Origin: Psychrobacter sp. Pi2-52
Lineage (GTDB): Bacteria; Pseudomonadota; Gammaproteobacteria; Pseudomonadales; Moraxellaceae
DNA length: 64,000 bases
Assembly (NCBI RefSeq): GCF_904846705.1
Contig: NZ_CAJHBS010000017.1
Coordinates: forward strand, 1 to 64,000
Direction: 5' to 3'
Shown here: positions 52,673 to 62,566 of the stretch, piece by piece
Position numbering within the stretch: position 1 is the stretch's first letter
Layout: every line of letters begins with the position of its first letter
Notes under the pieces: generated by a model
The model's input: only the letters and a program-made list of their open reading frames with translations
Database searches by the model: none
Told to the model about the DNA's origin: nothing
Translations under genes and position numbers: made by a program

Positions 52673-53374
52673 TTATTTTTTAACACGGGTCATCGCTAGC
52701 ATCTGCTTATTTTCGATAATATCCGTACGCTTGATTTGAGGTTCAGTACGGTACTTACTACGATGATATATATCATGAGCACTCATGGCCATAGCACTAG
52801 CAACGCGCTTAGCCGAGATAGGATGTAACGACAGTGATTCTGATACGAGGGGCGAGATAAGTTTAAAGGCTTTTTGACCAATGCTCTCAAGCGGACGACC
52901 TTTATGCTTACCAAGCAATAACGACGGACGGAAGACGACCAATTGTCCGAAATCTAATGCCATAACAGCCTGCTCTGTCTCAGCCTTAACTCGATTGTAC
53001 AGAAAGCGGCTTTCAATATCCGCATTCATCGAGGAGAGTAAAAAGAAATTTTCTACCCCTTTATCACGACATAACTTGGCAAAATTTACATTATAGTCTC
53101 GATCTACCTTGCGAAAAGCCTCATCGCTACCAGCTTGTTTCTTTGTCGTACCCAAACAACTAAAAGCATCCGTGGTTCGATCGGCACCGACACTTGCAAA
53201 CACTTCAGAGAGATTATCAAAATCATTGATTTGATAAAAACGCATGCTGGCATTAATGTAGCGTGGCGGACGACGAGCAATCACAATCAATGTGTCATAA
53301 AGCTCACTCAGTTGCTTTACCAAATGCTGCCCTACTAACCCCGTTGCGCCAATCACAATTGCTTTTCGCTGCAT
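52673..53374 (-). CDS. NAD(P)-binding Rossmann-fold protein (HTATIP2/YbjT-like)
   Basis: A 233-residue short-chain-dehydrogenase-like protein. The dinucleotide site GATGLVGQHLVKQL is at 9-22; FSCLGTTKKQAGSDEAFRKVDRDYN and FFLLSSMNADIESRFLYNRVKAETEQAV match the atypical-SDR/HTATIP2 oxidoreductase group. The canonical YxxxK appears as YNRVK. The substrate is unknown; relatives are annotated as nucleoside-diphosphate-sugar epimerases or quinone-reductase-like. TAGGG is about 5 nt upstream. It is separated from rraA by 174 bp on the same strand. Confidence 0.82.
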   Translation of the reverse strand: MQRKAIVIGATGLVGQHLVKQLSELYDTLIVIARRPPRYINASMRFYQINDFDNLSEVFASVGADRTTDAFSCLGTTKKQAGSDEAFRKVDRDYNVNFAKLCRDKGVENFFLLSSMNADIESRFLYNRVKAETEQAVMALDFGQLVVFRPSLLLGKHKGRPLESIGQKAFKLISPLVSESLSLHPISAKRVASAMAMSAHDIYHRSKYRTEPQIKRTDIIENKQMLAMTRVKK

Positions 53375-53838
53375 ACCCTATCCACTTATATAACATTAGA
53401 TGAACTATATTGATGAGAAAATACCTATATCAAGGCCTATCGTTAGAATATCATACCTAAATTCCTCAATAACTGACGCTATTATATAGGATATATTGTA
53501 AGAGATTTTATCAACCCTCTACGTCTATCAGCGCTTACTATTGATTTAGTTACTAGAATGACCCAAATTCGATGATATTACGTAACTTCTTTGAGCATTA
53601 ATCATCAAATATATTGTCCTTAGTTCAATAATTTGCTAAGATAATCGGCTTTACACGTCAACGCTGTTTAATTATTCCAAACAGCTCTGACGCTTACGAT
53701 GCTCTATTTATATTAGATACTTTAATATCAGACATCGACATCATATTTGACGAGACGGCTGCTCGTCACCGATGATTGTTAAACCCATTATTGCAATCAA
53801 CATTCATATTTTTATCTATCTTTATCAAGGAGATACGC
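53375..53838. other. Divergent region upstream of rpsT, 464 bp
   Basis: It should contain the rpsT promoter(s) and 5' leader, and the promoter of the Rossmann-fold gene. Candidate -10 boxes are present but none has a matching -35 at good spacing. I see no small gene. Confidence 0.4.
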
Positions 53839-54105
53839 GTGGCTAATACTGCACAAGCTCGTAAACGCGCCCGTCAAAACACCAAACGTCGTCAGAACTC
53901 TGCGTCACAACGCTCTATGGTTCGTACTTACTTAAAACGTGTTGATGCGGCTATCGCAGCTAAAGATTATGACGCGGCTACCGAAGCTTACAAAAAAGCG
54001 GTACCAGTTCTTGATCGTATGGCTGACAAAGGTATTATTCATAAGAATAAAGCTGCTCGTCGTAAGAGCCGCCTAAACAAAACAATCAAAGGCCTACAAG
54101 CTTAA
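53839..54105 (+). CDS. rpsT: 30S ribosomal protein S20
   Basis: An 88-residue primary 16S-binding protein: [35 protein letters not shown] is the diagnostic N-terminal helix, ending [15 protein letters not shown]. The start is GTG, directly after AAGGAGATACGC. An upstream ATG in frame would add 21 unrelated residues and is rejected. A non-ATG start is notable because E. coli rpsT uses UUG and is autoregulated at translation. It is monocistronic, with a terminator at 54152. Confidence 0.98.
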   Translation: MANTAQARKRARQNTKRRQNSASQRSMVRTYLKRVDAAIAAKDYDAATEAYKKAVPVLDRMADKGIIHKNKAARRKSRLNKTIKGLQA

Positions 54106-54151
54106 GATTTGTATTGGTTAGACCGCATTTCGCTTTTATAGCGTAATGATT

Positions 54152-54193
54152 AAAACCTTGTTACTGGTTCTAATACTGGAGCAAGGTTTTTTT
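54152..54193 (+). terminator. Rho-independent terminator after rpsT
   Basis: AAAACCTTG pairs with CAAGGTTTT around a 21-nt loop, followed by TTTTT. Confidence 0.75.
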
Positions 54194-54235
54194 ATGCCTG
54201 TTTAGAAATTATTCATCATTTGGCAAAAAAAACAA

Positions 54236-55072
54236 TTAAGTCCACTTTACTTCAGGTGGCAATAGCAATTTATTCGGATGAAAACCAGCAGCACGGTAGC
54301 CCTCTAATAAAGCGCTAATCGGGCGGATATAAACCTCACCGCGCCAAACAAAATAAGCATTGGCTTGCTCAAAGGGCTTATCATCAAACCACAAAAACAC
54401 CCCTTCCATCATCTTAGGCCAATCATTCCAATCGATTTCGGTCACATCGAGCATGACCGCTAAAAAAGCAGACAATAAAGTATCGTGACTAACCGCAAGC
54501 ATTAAATGCCCGTGCTGCGGTTGATGTTGATAAAAAAGCGACAAGATATCGAGACCACCCTGATAGGCATTTTTAGTGCCTTCGAGATTGCCTTGCAAAA
54601 AACGATTAATAAAGTTCAGGACGCCAATTTCTTTGAACACAGGATTGGCTATTTCAGGCTCAGTGACGAGACTGCCAGGCTCAACCAACAATGATTGATG
54701 CGTAATGTCACGCCGTAGTCCTGCCCCCTCTTGCATCAGCTGCGCGGTATCGATACAACGCCCAATCGGGCTAGAAATACTATCGACGTCGAGCGAATAT
54801 GGTAGATGACCCGATAACCAACGACCCCAAGACTTTGCCAGTATACGGCCTTTAGGAGTCAACGGTAACTGATAGCTGGCAAAGCCATTACCATCAGAGC
54901 GCTCTCGTAAAGAGTGCCTAGTAAATAGAATCAGTCGCTTATTTTCAGGCAACAGGCTAACGGAGGAGATCATGCTATCTGGTAGGTGCGAAGGTGCAGG
55001 CGCGCTTGGGGTGTGACTCGCAAGCTTGTCAGCAGATATTTTTGACAGGGTGTTATTCAAATATTTACTCAT
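54236..55072 (-). CDS. Histidine phosphatase superfamily protein
   Basis: A 278-residue protein of the phosphoglycerate-mutase-like phosphatase superfamily. The catalytic RHG is RHS here (LILFTRHSLRERSDGNG, around residue 51), followed by LPLTPKGRILAKSWGRWL, the SSPIGRCIDTAQLM motif and the second His in LAVSHDTLLSAFL. The substrate is unknown. An N-terminal stretch of about 45 residues precedes the fold. AGG is about 12 nt before the ATG. It converges on rpsT. Confidence 0.83.
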   Translation of the reverse strand: MSKYLNNTLSKISADKLASHTPSAPAPSHLPDSMISSVSLLPENKRLILFTRHSLRERSDGNGFASYQLPLTPKGRILAKSWGRWLSGHLPYSLDVDSISSPIGRCIDTAQLMQEGAGLRRDITHQSLLVEPGSLVTEPEIANPVFKEIGVLNFINRFLQGNLEGTKNAYQGGLDILSLFYQHQPQHGHLMLAVSHDTLLSAFLAVMLDVTEIDWNDWPKMMEGVFLWFDDKPFEQANAYFVWRGEVYIRPISALLEGYRAAGFHPNKLLLPPEVKWT

Positions 55073-55229
55073 GACAGCAAGCCTAGCAGATTTCTTATCA
55101 GGAATGAACCACAGACAAATCTAGTTGCAATATATCTTATAAATACTATGTACTCTTTCGAAAAATGCGTTATTCAAAAGAGTCTATACCTAGAATAAAT
55201 GGAGATTTGCCAAATATTTACACACGGTC

Positions 55230-56027
55230 CTAGCCAATATCAATGACTTTGTCCCATGCAAACTCTAATGCCGTACTGCTAACCTCGTTTGGATAGGCTC
55301 GTGGATTGACAATCACTCGCGTATTACCAATTTTATAATCAAATGCTTCATGAGTATGTCCATGTACCCATAGCATCGGTGCCCAATCCTCGTGCATCCA
55401 TCCTGACAAGTCACTGACGAAAGCCGCATTACTCGGTAGATTGGCATACTTTTCAGACACCGATAACGCACTGACGCTATGATGACTCATTACCACAGTT
55501 TTTTTACCAAGTTTATGAGACTCAATCAAAGCTTGCTGTAGCCACTGACGATGCTCAGCATGAATCTGCATAGATACTTCAGGTGAAAACAACTCGTTGC
55601 CTGCATAGATTTGCTTGTAATCACGCATAAAATTCCTAGCAGCGACCATGGTGTCTTCGTTAGCATGATACTTATAATCAGTCCAAAGCGTACAACCTAA
55701 AAGGCGTATATCACCGATATCGATATGCTGACATTGTAATACTCGAACCCCTTTTTTAGACGCAGTATCATAGTTATCCCAAGTTGCCAGTTTATGGTCA
55801 AAGCTCAATACGTCTTCATCAAAGTATTCATGATTACCAGCGATAGTAATCAGGGGAACTTCTAAGCGCGCCGCTTGTTCTTGCAACCACGGCATACCTT
55901 TGTCGCTATTAGCAGTATCTCCTGCTACCAATACTAGATCTGCATCAGTTTTAGGAATATGTCCAACGGGGTGCGATTGACGTGCATAACTATCAATATG
56001 TAAGTCACTCAATATCTGTAATTTCAT
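55230..56027 (-). CDS. Calcineurin-like metallophosphoesterase
   Basis: A 265-residue metal-dependent phosphoesterase. The motif set is complete: DLHID (about 7-11), LVAGDTANSDKG, IAGNHEYFDED, VMSHHSVSALS and WVHGHTHEAFDYK. The start MKLQIL has GGAT about 5 nt upstream; two upstream in-frame ATGs would add 4-5 residues. The substrate is not predictable from the sequence. It is monocistronic on the minus strand. Confidence 0.87.
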   Translation of the reverse strand: MKLQILSDLHIDSYARQSHPVGHIPKTDADLVLVAGDTANSDKGMPWLQEQAARLEVPLITIAGNHEYFDEDVLSFDHKLATWDNYDTASKKGVRVLQCQHIDIGDIRLLGCTLWTDYKYHANEDTMVAARNFMRDYKQIYAGNELFSPEVSMQIHAEHRQWLQQALIESHKLGKKTVVMSHHSVSALSVSEKYANLPSNAAFVSDLSGWMHEDWAPMLWVHGHTHEAFDYKIGNTRVIVNPRAYPNEVSSTALEFAWDKVIDIG

Positions 56028-56202
56028 ATTATCCAACATCATTTAGTGGCGTTATTATTAAAAATCTAATTAGCGATAAACGCTCATAGCAGTACTACTA
56101 ATATTTAGCTACATGAGCGTTTTTAATATAGTTATTATATTTTGGAGATACTGTAAGAATAAATTTAAGTAGTGTAGCAGCTTTTTCTTTGCCATCAAAA
56201 AG

Positions 56203-56236
56203 TAAAAAGACAGCCATTTAGGCTGTCTCTTTTTCT
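56203..56236 (-). terminator. Rho-independent terminator after pyrF
   Basis: GACAGCC/GGCTGTC with a 5-nt loop, flanked by AAAAAGA and TCTTTTT; the minus strand ends in TCTTTTT. Confidence 0.82.
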
Positions 56237-56252
56237 TAACGTCTATTCAAAC

Positions 56253-56951
56253 TTAAATACTTTGAAGTATTGTCTGTAGTTTAGCAGCAGGATCTGAAGC
56301 TTGAGTGATCGAACGACCAATGACTAAATAATCAGAACCGTCTATTAGCGCCTGACTTGGTGTACGGATACGTTTTTGATCATCTGCATTGTCTTCAGCT
56401 AAGCGAATACCAGGCGTTACCAGTTTGAAGTCTTGACCACATAATGCTTTGAGTGCCTTTGCTTCTTGAGCCGAGCAAACTACCCCATCAAGACCAGCTT
56501 GCTTGGTCAATTGTGCTAATCGGCTTACTTGGGTATCTAAGCTATCAGTGATGCCTGTTTGCATCAACGCTTCACTATCCATAGAGGTCAATACGGTAAC
56601 TGCGATGAGCAAGGTATCAAGATCTCTATCTAGCAAACGCTGTTTTGCCAACGACATGGCCTCTAGACCTGCGCTTGCATGGACATTCACCATCCATACA
56701 CCAAGCTCAGCGGCCGCTAACACTGCTTGAGCAGTGGTATTCGGAATGTCATGAAATTTTAAGTCTAAGAACACTTCAAAATCACGTTGATGCAGTGCCT
56801 TGATGATATCAGGGCCACAACGCGTAAACAGCTCTTTACCGACTTTTAATCGGCATTGAGATGGATCTAACTGGTCAGCTAACGCTAGAGACGCCTCTAC
56901 CGTCATATTGTCTAGAGCGACGACAACTGGAGAGTTAATTACATTATTCAT
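56253..56951 (-). CDS. pyrF: Orotidine 5'-phosphate decarboxylase
   Basis: A 232-residue enzyme of UMP synthesis, decarboxylating OMP. The catalytic Asp-Lys cluster is in [12 protein letters not shown]; substrate-binding motifs [14 protein letters not shown] and [15 protein letters not shown] are all present. The length is standard for group I bacterial PyrF. It is the last gene of the cmk-rpsA-ihfB-lapA-pyrF series, 92 bp after lapA. Confidence 0.97.
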   Translation of the reverse strand: MNNVINSPVVVALDNMTVEASLALADQLDPSQCRLKVGKELFTRCGPDIIKALHQRDFEVFLDLKFHDIPNTTAQAVLAAAELGVWMVNVHASAGLEAMSLAKQRLLDRDLDTLLIAVTVLTSMDSEALMQTGITDSLDTQVSRLAQLTKQAGLDGVVCSAQEAKALKALCGQDFKLVTPGIRLAEDNADDQKRIRTPSQALIDGSDYLVIGRSITQASDPAAKLQTILQSI

Positions 56952-57043
56952 GGTTTTACCATATATTTTGAAGTTATCAAAGTATTGTATTTGAGGTCAG
57001 TACTGCGATCGTTAAGCTATCACCTAGCAGATCACCTAACAAC

Positions 57044-57451
57044 TTAATCTCGTCTACGCTTAGACAGAGTAGAGCCTTCAGTTAGGCTAGTTGCGTCACT
57101 ACTTTGTACATTGGCAGCAGAAGCACCATAAACAGCTTCATCTACTGTTGGCGCGCTTGCTTGACGATCGATAACTGTATTGGCTTGAGTCAATTGCTCT
57201 TGTAGATTTGCGTTTGCTTTTTGCAGACGTGAGATTTCCCACTTATTTTGCAGCACACGAAAGATAAGCAATGCCAGTAAAATACCAATAACAATACCTA
57301 GCATCAAACACAAAATAAGTAGCAACCCTAGATTCATCGTAGGTGCTTGTGAAAACAGTAGGTTGACTCCGACCTCAGTATTATTTGCCAATACCAAACC
57401 AAGTGAATAGGCAAAGCTCAAGAATAGCAATACAAATAGTAGAAAGCGCAT
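57044..57451 (-). CDS. lapA: LapA domain protein (lipopolysaccharide assembly protein A)
   Basis: A 135-residue inner-membrane protein with two helices (about 3-23, LLFVLLFLSFAYSLGLVLA, and 40-66, MNLGLLLILCLMLGIVIGILLALL) and a cytoplasmic coiled-coil tail (about 70-100). In E. coli LapA works with LapB in controlling LpxC turnover and lipopolysaccharide synthesis. lapB does not follow it here: the next gene is pyrF. In E. coli lapA-lapB-pyrF are adjacent, so lapB is absent from this spot. A short Ser/Thr/Ala-rich tail completes it. Confidence 0.85.
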   Translation of the reverse strand: MRFLLFVLLFLSFAYSLGLVLANNTEVGVNLLFSQAPTMNLGLLLILCLMLGIVIGILLALLIFRVLQNKWEISRLQKANANLQEQLTQANTVIDRQASAPTVDEAVYGASAANVQSSDATSLTEGSTLSKRRRD

Positions 57452-57513
57452 GAGACAGTTACCTCTGTTTGGAATGATAAATTTTGACGGTTAGATAGCC
57501 AGTGCTGGTTTAA

Positions 57514-57819
57514 TTAACCGTTTGCTACCGTATCGTTTACTGCTTCGCGTAAGGCCTTACCTGGCTTAAAATGTGGGATCGCTTTAGCCGGCACAGGTAC
57601 GCTTTCACCTGTCTTAGGATTGCGTCCCATACGGGCACGGCGGTGATGTAGACAAAAACTACCGAATCCGCGAACTTCGACTCGGCCATCATTGGCTAAA
57701 GTATGGGTCATCAAGTTTAAGATTTCACGCACTGCGTCATCAACCACGGTGTCTGCCATGTTGTCACAGTTTGCACTCAAATTACTAATAAATTCGGATT
57801 TGTTAATCGCTTGCTGCAT
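57514..57819 (-). CDS. ihfB: Integration host factor beta subunit
   Basis: A 101-residue DNA-bending protein acting as a heterodimer with IhfA. It begins MQQAINKSEFISNLSANC and has the IHF-type arm [49 protein letters not shown], where GFGSFCLHHR distinguishes IhfB from HU. It lies between rpsA and lapA, as in many gammaproteobacteria. Confidence 0.96.
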   Translation of the reverse strand: MQQAINKSEFISNLSANCDNMADTVVDDAVREILNLMTHTLANDGRVEVRGFGSFCLHHRRARMGRNPKTGESVPVPAKAIPHFKPGKALREAVNDTVANG

Positions 57820-58143
57820 TATTACGCTTGCCTTGTTGATTGATGGATAAGCTGATGATAAGTCAACGCTCTATAGTACGTAAATGCGTTTGGATAATTA
57901 AACTATATATACTGAATCTTTGAAAACTAACATTCAGAATCATATTATGACTATAAAAAGCTTATAACTATCATCTCGTTACTCAATGGTGCAAATGATA
58001 GCGGATATTAGCGTAAATGGGAATAAGAGTTTGCCCATTTGGCTAAAAACCTCTATTACTAACTGTGTTAATAAAATCTAATCATAAAAAAAAGCGACCG
58101 AAGTCGCTTTTTTTATATTACTTTTATATCAATAGTTTGCAGC
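57820..58143. other. rpsA-ihfB intergenic region, 324 bp
   Basis: It holds the rpsA terminator (58086-58114) and presumably the ihfB promoter; AT-rich TATATA-like sequence on the minus strand near 57905 is a possible -10. Nothing else is seen. Confidence 0.45.
58086..58114 (-). terminator. Rho-independent terminator after rpsA
   Basis: AAAAAAAAGCGAC/GTCGCTTTTTTT close a four-base loop (CGAA on the plus strand, TTCG on the transcribed minus strand). A strong compact hairpin. Confidence 0.9.
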
Positions 58144-59832
58144 TTACTGCATTTGCTCTTTGATCAAATCACCAATAGTTTTTGGCTGTGCATCAGAACC
58201 TGGAGCAGCAGTAGTGTTCGTGCTACCAAGATCTTTAATCGCTTGACGCTCTTCAGCTTCGTCTTTCGCTTTGATAGACAAGTTGATGTTGCGTGTTTTA
58301 CGATCAACACTGATGATTTTCGCTTCAACGTCATCACCAACAGTCAGATGCTTAGTTGCATCTTCAACGCGGTCACGTTGAATTTCAGAAGCACGTAGAT
58401 AAGCTTCAACTTCGTCAGCAAGTTCGATAGTAGCGCCTTTAGCGTCTACTTCTTTTACTTTACCATTAACGATAGCACCACGGTCATTGTTGACTAGGTA
58501 TTCGTTGAATGGATCAGAGCTTAACTGCTTCACGCCTAAGCTGATACGGTTAGCCTCTGCATCTACAGACAATACCATTGCTTCAACGGTGTCACCTTTG
58601 TTGTAGTTACGGATAGCATCTTCGCCAGTTTCGTTCCAAGAGATATCAGAGAGATGAACAAGACCATCAATACCACCGTCTAGACCGATAAAGATACCGA
58701 AGTCAGTGATTGATTTGATCGTACCAGTGATTTTATCACCGCGCTCATGTTTCTTATCAAACTCATCCCATGGATTAGCTAGAGTTTGTTTGATACCTAG
58801 GCTGATACGACGACGTTCTTCATCGATATCAAGAATCATTACTTCAACTTCATCGCCCACTTGAACAACTTTAGATGGGTGGATGTTTTTGTTGGTATGA
58901 TCCATTTCTGATACGTGTACTAGACCTTCGATACCTTCAGAAATCTCAGCGAAACAACCATAGTCAGTCAAGTTGGTTACGCGAGCTTTTACAACACTAC
59001 CTACTGGGTAAGTGCCGCCAACGTTATCCCAAGGATCAGTACCAAGTTGTTTTAGACCTAGGCTAACGCGATTGCGTTCACGGTCAAACTTCAATACTTT
59101 AACTTTTAGGTCTTGGCCAACTTCAACAACTTCAGATGGGTGCTTGATACGGCGCCATGCCATGTCAGTGATGTGCAATAGACCATCGATACCACCTAGA
59201 TCAACGAACGCGCCGTAATCAGTAAGGTTCTTAACGATACCTTCGATCTCGATGCCTTCTTCAAGCTTGTTCAATAGCTCTTCGCGCTCAGCTGAGTTTT
59301 CAGCTTCCATAACTGCACGACGGCTAACAACAACGTTGTTGCGCTTCTGATCAAGTTTGATGACTTTGAATTCTAGCTCTTTGCCTTCAAGATGCGTTGT
59401 ATCACGGATAGGACGTACATCTACCAATGAACCTGGTAAGAACGCGCGTACTGAACCGATATCTACAGTGAAACCGCCTTTAACTTTGCTTGAGATAATA
59501 CCTTTAACGATTTCATCGTTATCAGCGATTTTCTCAAGGAAGTTCCAAGTTTCAACACGTTTAGCTTTCTCACGTGACAGCAAGGTTTGACCCATGCCGT
59601 TATCAACCGCTTCAACTACGACATCAACGCTATCGCCAACTTCAACTTCAAGTTCGCCTTCTTCGCTTAAAAACTCTTCACGAGCGACGATACCTTCAGA
59701 TTTAAGACCAGTATCTACTGTGATCCAATCGCTATCGATGGCCACAACAGCACCTGTAATAACCGAGCCACGCTCGATATCTAGGCCCTGCTCTTCAATG
59801 CTCGCTTCAAATAGTTCAGCAAATGATTCCAT
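58144..59832 (-). CDS. rpsA: 30S ribosomal protein S1
   Basis: A 562-residue RNA-binding protein that brings mRNA to the 30S subunit. Six S1 domains are readable: the first two are divergent ribosome-binding ones ([21 protein letters not shown] and [17 protein letters not shown]), and four typical ones follow with the repeated [18 protein letters not shown] pattern ([47 protein letters not shown]). AAGGT is about 9 nt before the ATG. It follows cmk in the classic pair. Confidence 0.98.
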   Translation of the reverse strand: MESFAELFEASIEEQGLDIERGSVITGAVVAIDSDWITVDTGLKSEGIVAREEFLSEEGELEVEVGDSVDVVVEAVDNGMGQTLLSREKAKRVETWNFLEKIADNDEIVKGIISSKVKGGFTVDIGSVRAFLPGSLVDVRPIRDTTHLEGKELEFKVIKLDQKRNNVVVSRRAVMEAENSAEREELLNKLEEGIEIEGIVKNLTDYGAFVDLGGIDGLLHITDMAWRRIKHPSEVVEVGQDLKVKVLKFDRERNRVSLGLKQLGTDPWDNVGGTYPVGSVVKARVTNLTDYGCFAEISEGIEGLVHVSEMDHTNKNIHPSKVVQVGDEVEVMILDIDEERRRISLGIKQTLANPWDEFDKKHERGDKITGTIKSITDFGIFIGLDGGIDGLVHLSDISWNETGEDAIRNYNKGDTVEAMVLSVDAEANRISLGVKQLSSDPFNEYLVNNDRGAIVNGKVKEVDAKGATIELADEVEAYLRASEIQRDRVEDATKHLTVGDDVEAKIISVDRKTRNINLSIKAKDEAEERQAIKDLGSTNTTAAPGSDAQPKTIGDLIKEQMQ

Positions 59833-60139
59833 TATGTCTACCTTTGTATAGCCGTATCCTGTCCAGCACAGTACGGATCAAATTTATGATTGTATAGAAC
59901 GAAATACTGGTTTTATATCCCATGCAATCATATAAAAAAACGTTTGTTGATAGCGAGCTCATCGTAATTAAAACTGACTAACAACAACTGTCTTATATCG
60001 AATGCAACATCTTTAATAAACTAAGTTTTTCTTAACGTTTCAATAAAATTTAACTTAACCGCATTATTTTATACTAAAACAATGATTAATAGGAAACTTT
60101 TTAGTACTTAATATGTTGTTTTTACTAGCTATTAAATGA
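59833..60139. other. cmk-rpsA intergenic region, 307 bp
   Basis: This is the rpsA 5' region. Several AT-rich -10-like boxes occur on the minus strand, but I cannot choose one. A structured autoregulatory leader, as in E. coli rpsA, is possible and unverified. Confidence 0.4.
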
Positions 60140-60907
60140 CTAACTAGTGAAAAACACACCTTTATCTTGGCAATGCTTTTTGACCTGCTCATATACTGCA
60201 TCAGCATTAAGCGCTGAACTATCAAGTAATAAAGCATCTGCCGCAGGCTTCGATGGCGCTGTACTACGATTTTCATCACGGTCATCACGCTCTTTTATCG
60301 TCGCTAAAATCGCTTCAAAATCTGCTGTTTGACCAGCGTTCAATAACTGAGTCACACGGCGCTCTGCACGCGCTTCAGCACTGGCCGTCAAAAACACCTT
60401 AACATCAGCATCTGGGAAAACAACCGTACCCATATCGCGACCATCAGCAACCAAACCTGAACGAGTGGCCATATCTTGTTGCAATTTGAGTAATGCTTGG
60501 CGAACTTTTGGAAATACCGCTATCTTCGAGGCATAACCACCAACGGTTTCGTTTCGCACTTGCTCACCGACTGCATCACCATTGACGATAATGTCGACTC
60601 GACCAGATTCATTGTTTGGTACAAATTCGATATTTAAGCGTTGGGTTAGTTCCAATACAGCCATTTCATCAATATCTTGACTGCCATCTGCAGCAATCAA
60701 TCCAGCTTCAAATGCTTTGAGACCTACGATACGATATAAAGCCCCTGAATCAAGCATTTGATAATCCAATGCTTGTGCTAAACGCCATGTAACCGTCCCT
60801 TTACCTGCGCCACTAGGACCATCGATACAAATAACAGGGTAGCGCACTGATGAGGTGTGGCTATCCTCTGTATTGAGTAAAACATTATCAGGTGTAGAAC
60901 TAGTCAT
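60140..60907 (-). CDS. cmk: Cytidylate kinase
   Basis: A 255-residue CMP/dCMP kinase. The P-loop GPSGAGKGTVTWRLAQAL is near residue 32, followed by LDSGALYRIVGLKA and the DGRDMGTVVFPDADVKVFLTASAEARAERR lid region. An N-terminal extension of about 20 residues (MTSSTPDNVLL) is longer than in E. coli (227). The start has only a weak GAG. It precedes rpsA. Confidence 0.95.
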   Translation of the reverse strand: MTSSTPDNVLLNTEDSHTSSVRYPVICIDGPSGAGKGTVTWRLAQALDYQMLDSGALYRIVGLKAFEAGLIAADGSQDIDEMAVLELTQRLNIEFVPNNESGRVDIIVNGDAVGEQVRNETVGGYASKIAVFPKVRQALLKLQQDMATRSGLVADGRDMGTVVFPDADVKVFLTASAEARAERRVTQLLNAGQTADFEAILATIKERDDRDENRSTAPSKPAADALLLDSSALNADAVYEQVKKHCQDKGVFFTS

Positions 60908-61096
60908 AATACTTACTCAATAATATGCGTTACTTATATCGCTTATCATATGTCATTAATAAAACAATATTTATTCGTATGTTAAGTCTTTAATAGCCCA
61001 TTAACATGAGTGCTACCAAATAGGGCAATATTATAGCAAAAAATCATCGTGACCACTAGCACCAAGACTGATATCTTGTTTATTAGTATTTTGAGT

Positions 61097-61648
61097 TTAC
61101 ATAGTGGCCTTATTCTTTTTTGCCGCTTGCCTACGCTCACGAAAAAACGTCTTGAGTATTTGACTACTATGCTCGCTGCATAATCCACCATAGGCTTGAA
61201 TACTATGGTTGTAGAAAGGTTGTAACGATAAGTCCATTTGACTACCAACCATACCAGCACGCGGTTCACTCGCTGCATACACTAACTTGTTTACACGCGC
61301 ATGGATTAGAGCACCGATACACATCGTACAAGGCTCTAGAGTGACATATAGAGTAGTCTGTAGCGGCAGTCGATAGTTTTCTAAACGCGTACAGGCATCT
61401 CTCAATGCAACTATCTCTGCGTGAGCAGTAGCATCATGGCTACTAATAGGCTGATTAAATCCTTGGCCGATAACTTGCTGGTCATGTACCAATACCGCAC
61501 CTACCGGCACCTCTCCTCGCTCAGCACCTTGCTTAGCAAGTTCAATTGCCTCTCGCATCCATTTAACGTCTTCGACTGACCAAAAGGTGCTGGACTGAAT
61601 ATTTAAGGGTTGATACGGCATTAAGCTTATATTCTGTATATTTTGCAT
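61097..61648 (-). CDS. tadA: tRNA-specific adenosine deaminase
   Basis: A 183-residue zinc deaminase converting A34 to inosine in tRNA-Arg(ACG). The zinc motifs HAEIVALRDAC and PCTMCIGALIHARV are present, with the YAASEPRAGMVGS specificity loop. The start follows the ung stop directly (TAAATG), so the two are likely translationally coupled; an internal ATG 27 nt later is an alternative. The N-terminus is slightly longer than in E. coli. Confidence 0.95.
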   Translation of the reverse strand: MQNIQNISLMPYQPLNIQSSTFWSVEDVKWMREAIELAKQGAERGEVPVGAVLVHDQQVIGQGFNQPISSHDATAHAEIVALRDACTRLENYRLPLQTTLYVTLEPCTMCIGALIHARVNKLVYAASEPRAGMVGSQMDLSLQPFYNHSIQAYGGLCSEHSSQILKTFFRERRQAAKKNKATM

Positions 61649-62386
61649 TTATTGTGGTAATTGCCAGTCAATTGGAGTTTGGCCATACTGCACCAAGTAA
61701 TCATTTGTTTTAGAAAAAGGTTTAGTGCCAAAGAAGCCACCACGGTTTGCCGCAAGTGGTGACGGATGTACCGCTGTCAGAATCAAATGCTTATCCGTAT
61801 CGATATACTTGCCTTTCTTCTGGGCTTTACTACCCCACAAAATAAATACGGTATGCTTTGTCTGTTCATTAACTGCATCGATGACAGCGTCAGTAAACTG
61901 CTCCCAGCCTTTATTCTGATGACTGTTTGGCTCGCCTTCTCGCACAGTTAGTGAGCTATTAAGCAGTAGAACGCCTTGCTGCGCCCAGTACGTCAGATCA
62001 CCATGTGCTGAAGGGCGAATACCAATGTCATCTGCCATCTCTTTAAGCAAGTTATTTAGTGATGGTGGCTTTGGAATGGCTTTAGGAACAGAAAATGACA
62101 ATCCCATGGCCTGTCCTGGGCGATGGTAAGGATCTTGGCCCAAGATTACCACTTTGACTTGCGATAACGGCGTGAGGTTAAGCGCATTGAACATCAATGG
62201 CGCAGGCGGATAGATACTATCATCGGACTGATAGGCTTCTTTTAAAAATGCGCGTAGATTGTCCATATTCTCAGACGTTAATTCATCTGCTAATGCCTTT
62301 TTCCAATCTTCTGGTAAACGGACATTGTCTAAAATCGCTTGTTTTTGTTCTGCTGTCTTGGTTGCCGGTTCATCAAACAGTTCCAT
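61649..62386 (-). CDS. ung: Uracil-DNA glycosylase
   Basis: A 245-residue family 1 base-excision enzyme removing uracil from DNA. The catalytic water-activating motif GQDPYHRPGQAMGLSFSV (Asp in GQDPYH) and the C-terminal HPSPLAANRGGFFG loop are diagnostic. AAAGGA lies about 8 nt before the ATG. It is the first gene of an ung-tadA pair, downstream of clpA. Confidence 0.97.
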   Translation of the reverse strand: MELFDEPATKTAEQKQAILDNVRLPEDWKKALADELTSENMDNLRAFLKEAYQSDDSIYPPAPLMFNALNLTPLSQVKVVILGQDPYHRPGQAMGLSFSVPKAIPKPPSLNNLLKEMADDIGIRPSAHGDLTYWAQQGVLLLNSSLTVREGEPNSHQNKGWEQFTDAVIDAVNEQTKHTVFILWGSKAQKKGKYIDTDKHLILTAVHPSPLAANRGGFFGTKPFSKTNDYLVQYGQTPIDWQLPQ

Positions 62387-62507
62387 AGTGTGTCCTTTTT
62401 ATACTTGTTATCTTGTTATAGGTTCCATAGCTTTGTTAAAACTAGCTTACTGTAAATAATCATACTAACAAAAAACGGTGTACGCTTTGTTGATGAATTA
62501 TAGCAAT

Positions 62508-62545
62508 AAAAAAACGGCTACCGCAGTAATACGGTAGCCGTTTTT
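62508..62545 (-). terminator. Rho-independent terminator after clpA
   Basis: AAAAACGGCTACCG pairs with CGGTAGCCGTTTTT around 8 nt; the T-run continues on the minus strand. Confidence 0.9.
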
Positions 62546-62566
62546 GTGACATCAATATTAAACAAC

